Shown one piece after another: positions 38,146-38,266 of a stretch of 38,266 nt of DNA. The stretch is from Clostridia bacterium (GTDB lineage: Bacteria > Bacillota_A > Clostridia > Christensenellales > Aristaeellaceae). Position 1 is the stretch's first letter, and each line of letters opens with the position of its first letter. The translations under genes and the position numbers were made by a program. Under the pieces are notes generated by a model. It was not told the origin of the DNA, did no database searches, and was given only the letters and a program-made list of their open reading frames with translations. The DNA lies in assembly GCA_017432405.1 (NCBI GenBank), contig JAFRJF010000084.1, forward strand, positions 1-38,266, written 5' to 3'.

Positions 38146-38266
38146 ATGCAAAAAATCAAGGCTTTTTACATCGACCCCGAGACCAACACCGCCGAGCCCC
38201 GTATGATCGAGGACAACCTGGACACGTTCTACGAGCTGCTGCGCTGCCGGACCATCGACATCGTGA
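38146..38266 (+). CDS. DUF3846-like protein, partial (cut by window end)
   Basis: Forty codons are visible from ATG 38146, with AGAAAGGA upstream. The start KIKAFYIDPETNTAEPRMIEDNLDTFYELLRCRTIDIV matches the N-terminus of DUF3846 proteins, common in Firmicutes phages and conjugative elements. The right end lies outside the window, so length and function cannot be judged. Confidence 0.6.
   Translation, partial: MQKIKAFYIDPETNTAEPRMIEDNLDTFYELLRCRTIDIV

Overview
The window is almost entirely a tailed-phage genome, integrated or free, from a Gram-positive, probably Clostridia-type (gut Firmicutes) host. The evidence is strong AGGAGG-type ribosome sites on nearly every gene, consensus TTGACA/TATAAT promoters, an LLH-type holin, and Firmicutes-phage replication families (Phg_2220_C initiator, G39P-like loader). 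The first 200 bases hold a complete tRNA-Ser(TGA) and the 5' half of a second tRNA-Ser, both on the minus strand. They may be host chromosome next to a prophage or phage-borne tRNAs; no integrase is in the window.

Layout. (1) 285-1158: two small plus-strand genes and one oppositely oriented small gene, next to an operator-like set of inverted repeats. (2) 1159-7772: a tightly overlapping plus-strand early operon with a Sak4-type ATPase, an SSB, a replication initiator carrying iteron-like 10-bp repeats plus an AT stretch (candidate origin), a helicase loader, an ERCC4 nuclease, regulators and, last, an ArpU/RinA-like late activator. It ends in a bidirectional terminator. (3) 36277 down to 7833: the late region, all on the minus strand. 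In transcription order it runs: promoter, leader terminator, TerS, a hairpin-rich AT island, three probable virion genes, TerL, portal, scaffold, N4-gp56-type major capsid protein, connectors, a beta-propeller-like tail protein, tail fibre with DUF859 features, endolysin, two small membrane proteins, an N/Q-rich repeat protein, and a 3075-residue polyvalent protein. (4) 36385-38266: a palindromic promoter region and a second plus-strand operon (amidoligase, J-domain protein, DUF3846-like, cut by the window end).

The most striking system is the large terminase. Its gene is broken into two separately translated halves, at a point inside an intein. The upstream half ends in a 93-residue N-intein, the downstream half begins with a 36-residue C-intein, and a free-standing HNH endonuclease gene lies between them. 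This is the 'fractured gene' arrangement: mature TerL would form only by protein trans-splicing, at the catalytic nuclease motif. The second highlight is the giant polyvalent protein, probably delivered with the DNA. It combines a zincin HExxH site, a BECR/LPD3-like nuclease-type domain, an ADP-ribosyltransferase-like domain and an LPD38-like membrane region.

The genome is a mosaic: a podovirus-like head (N4-type capsid protein, P22-like portal) joined to a small, host-dependent replication module with no polymerase or helicase of its own. All family names are from recognition of sequence motifs by eye; no database search was run.
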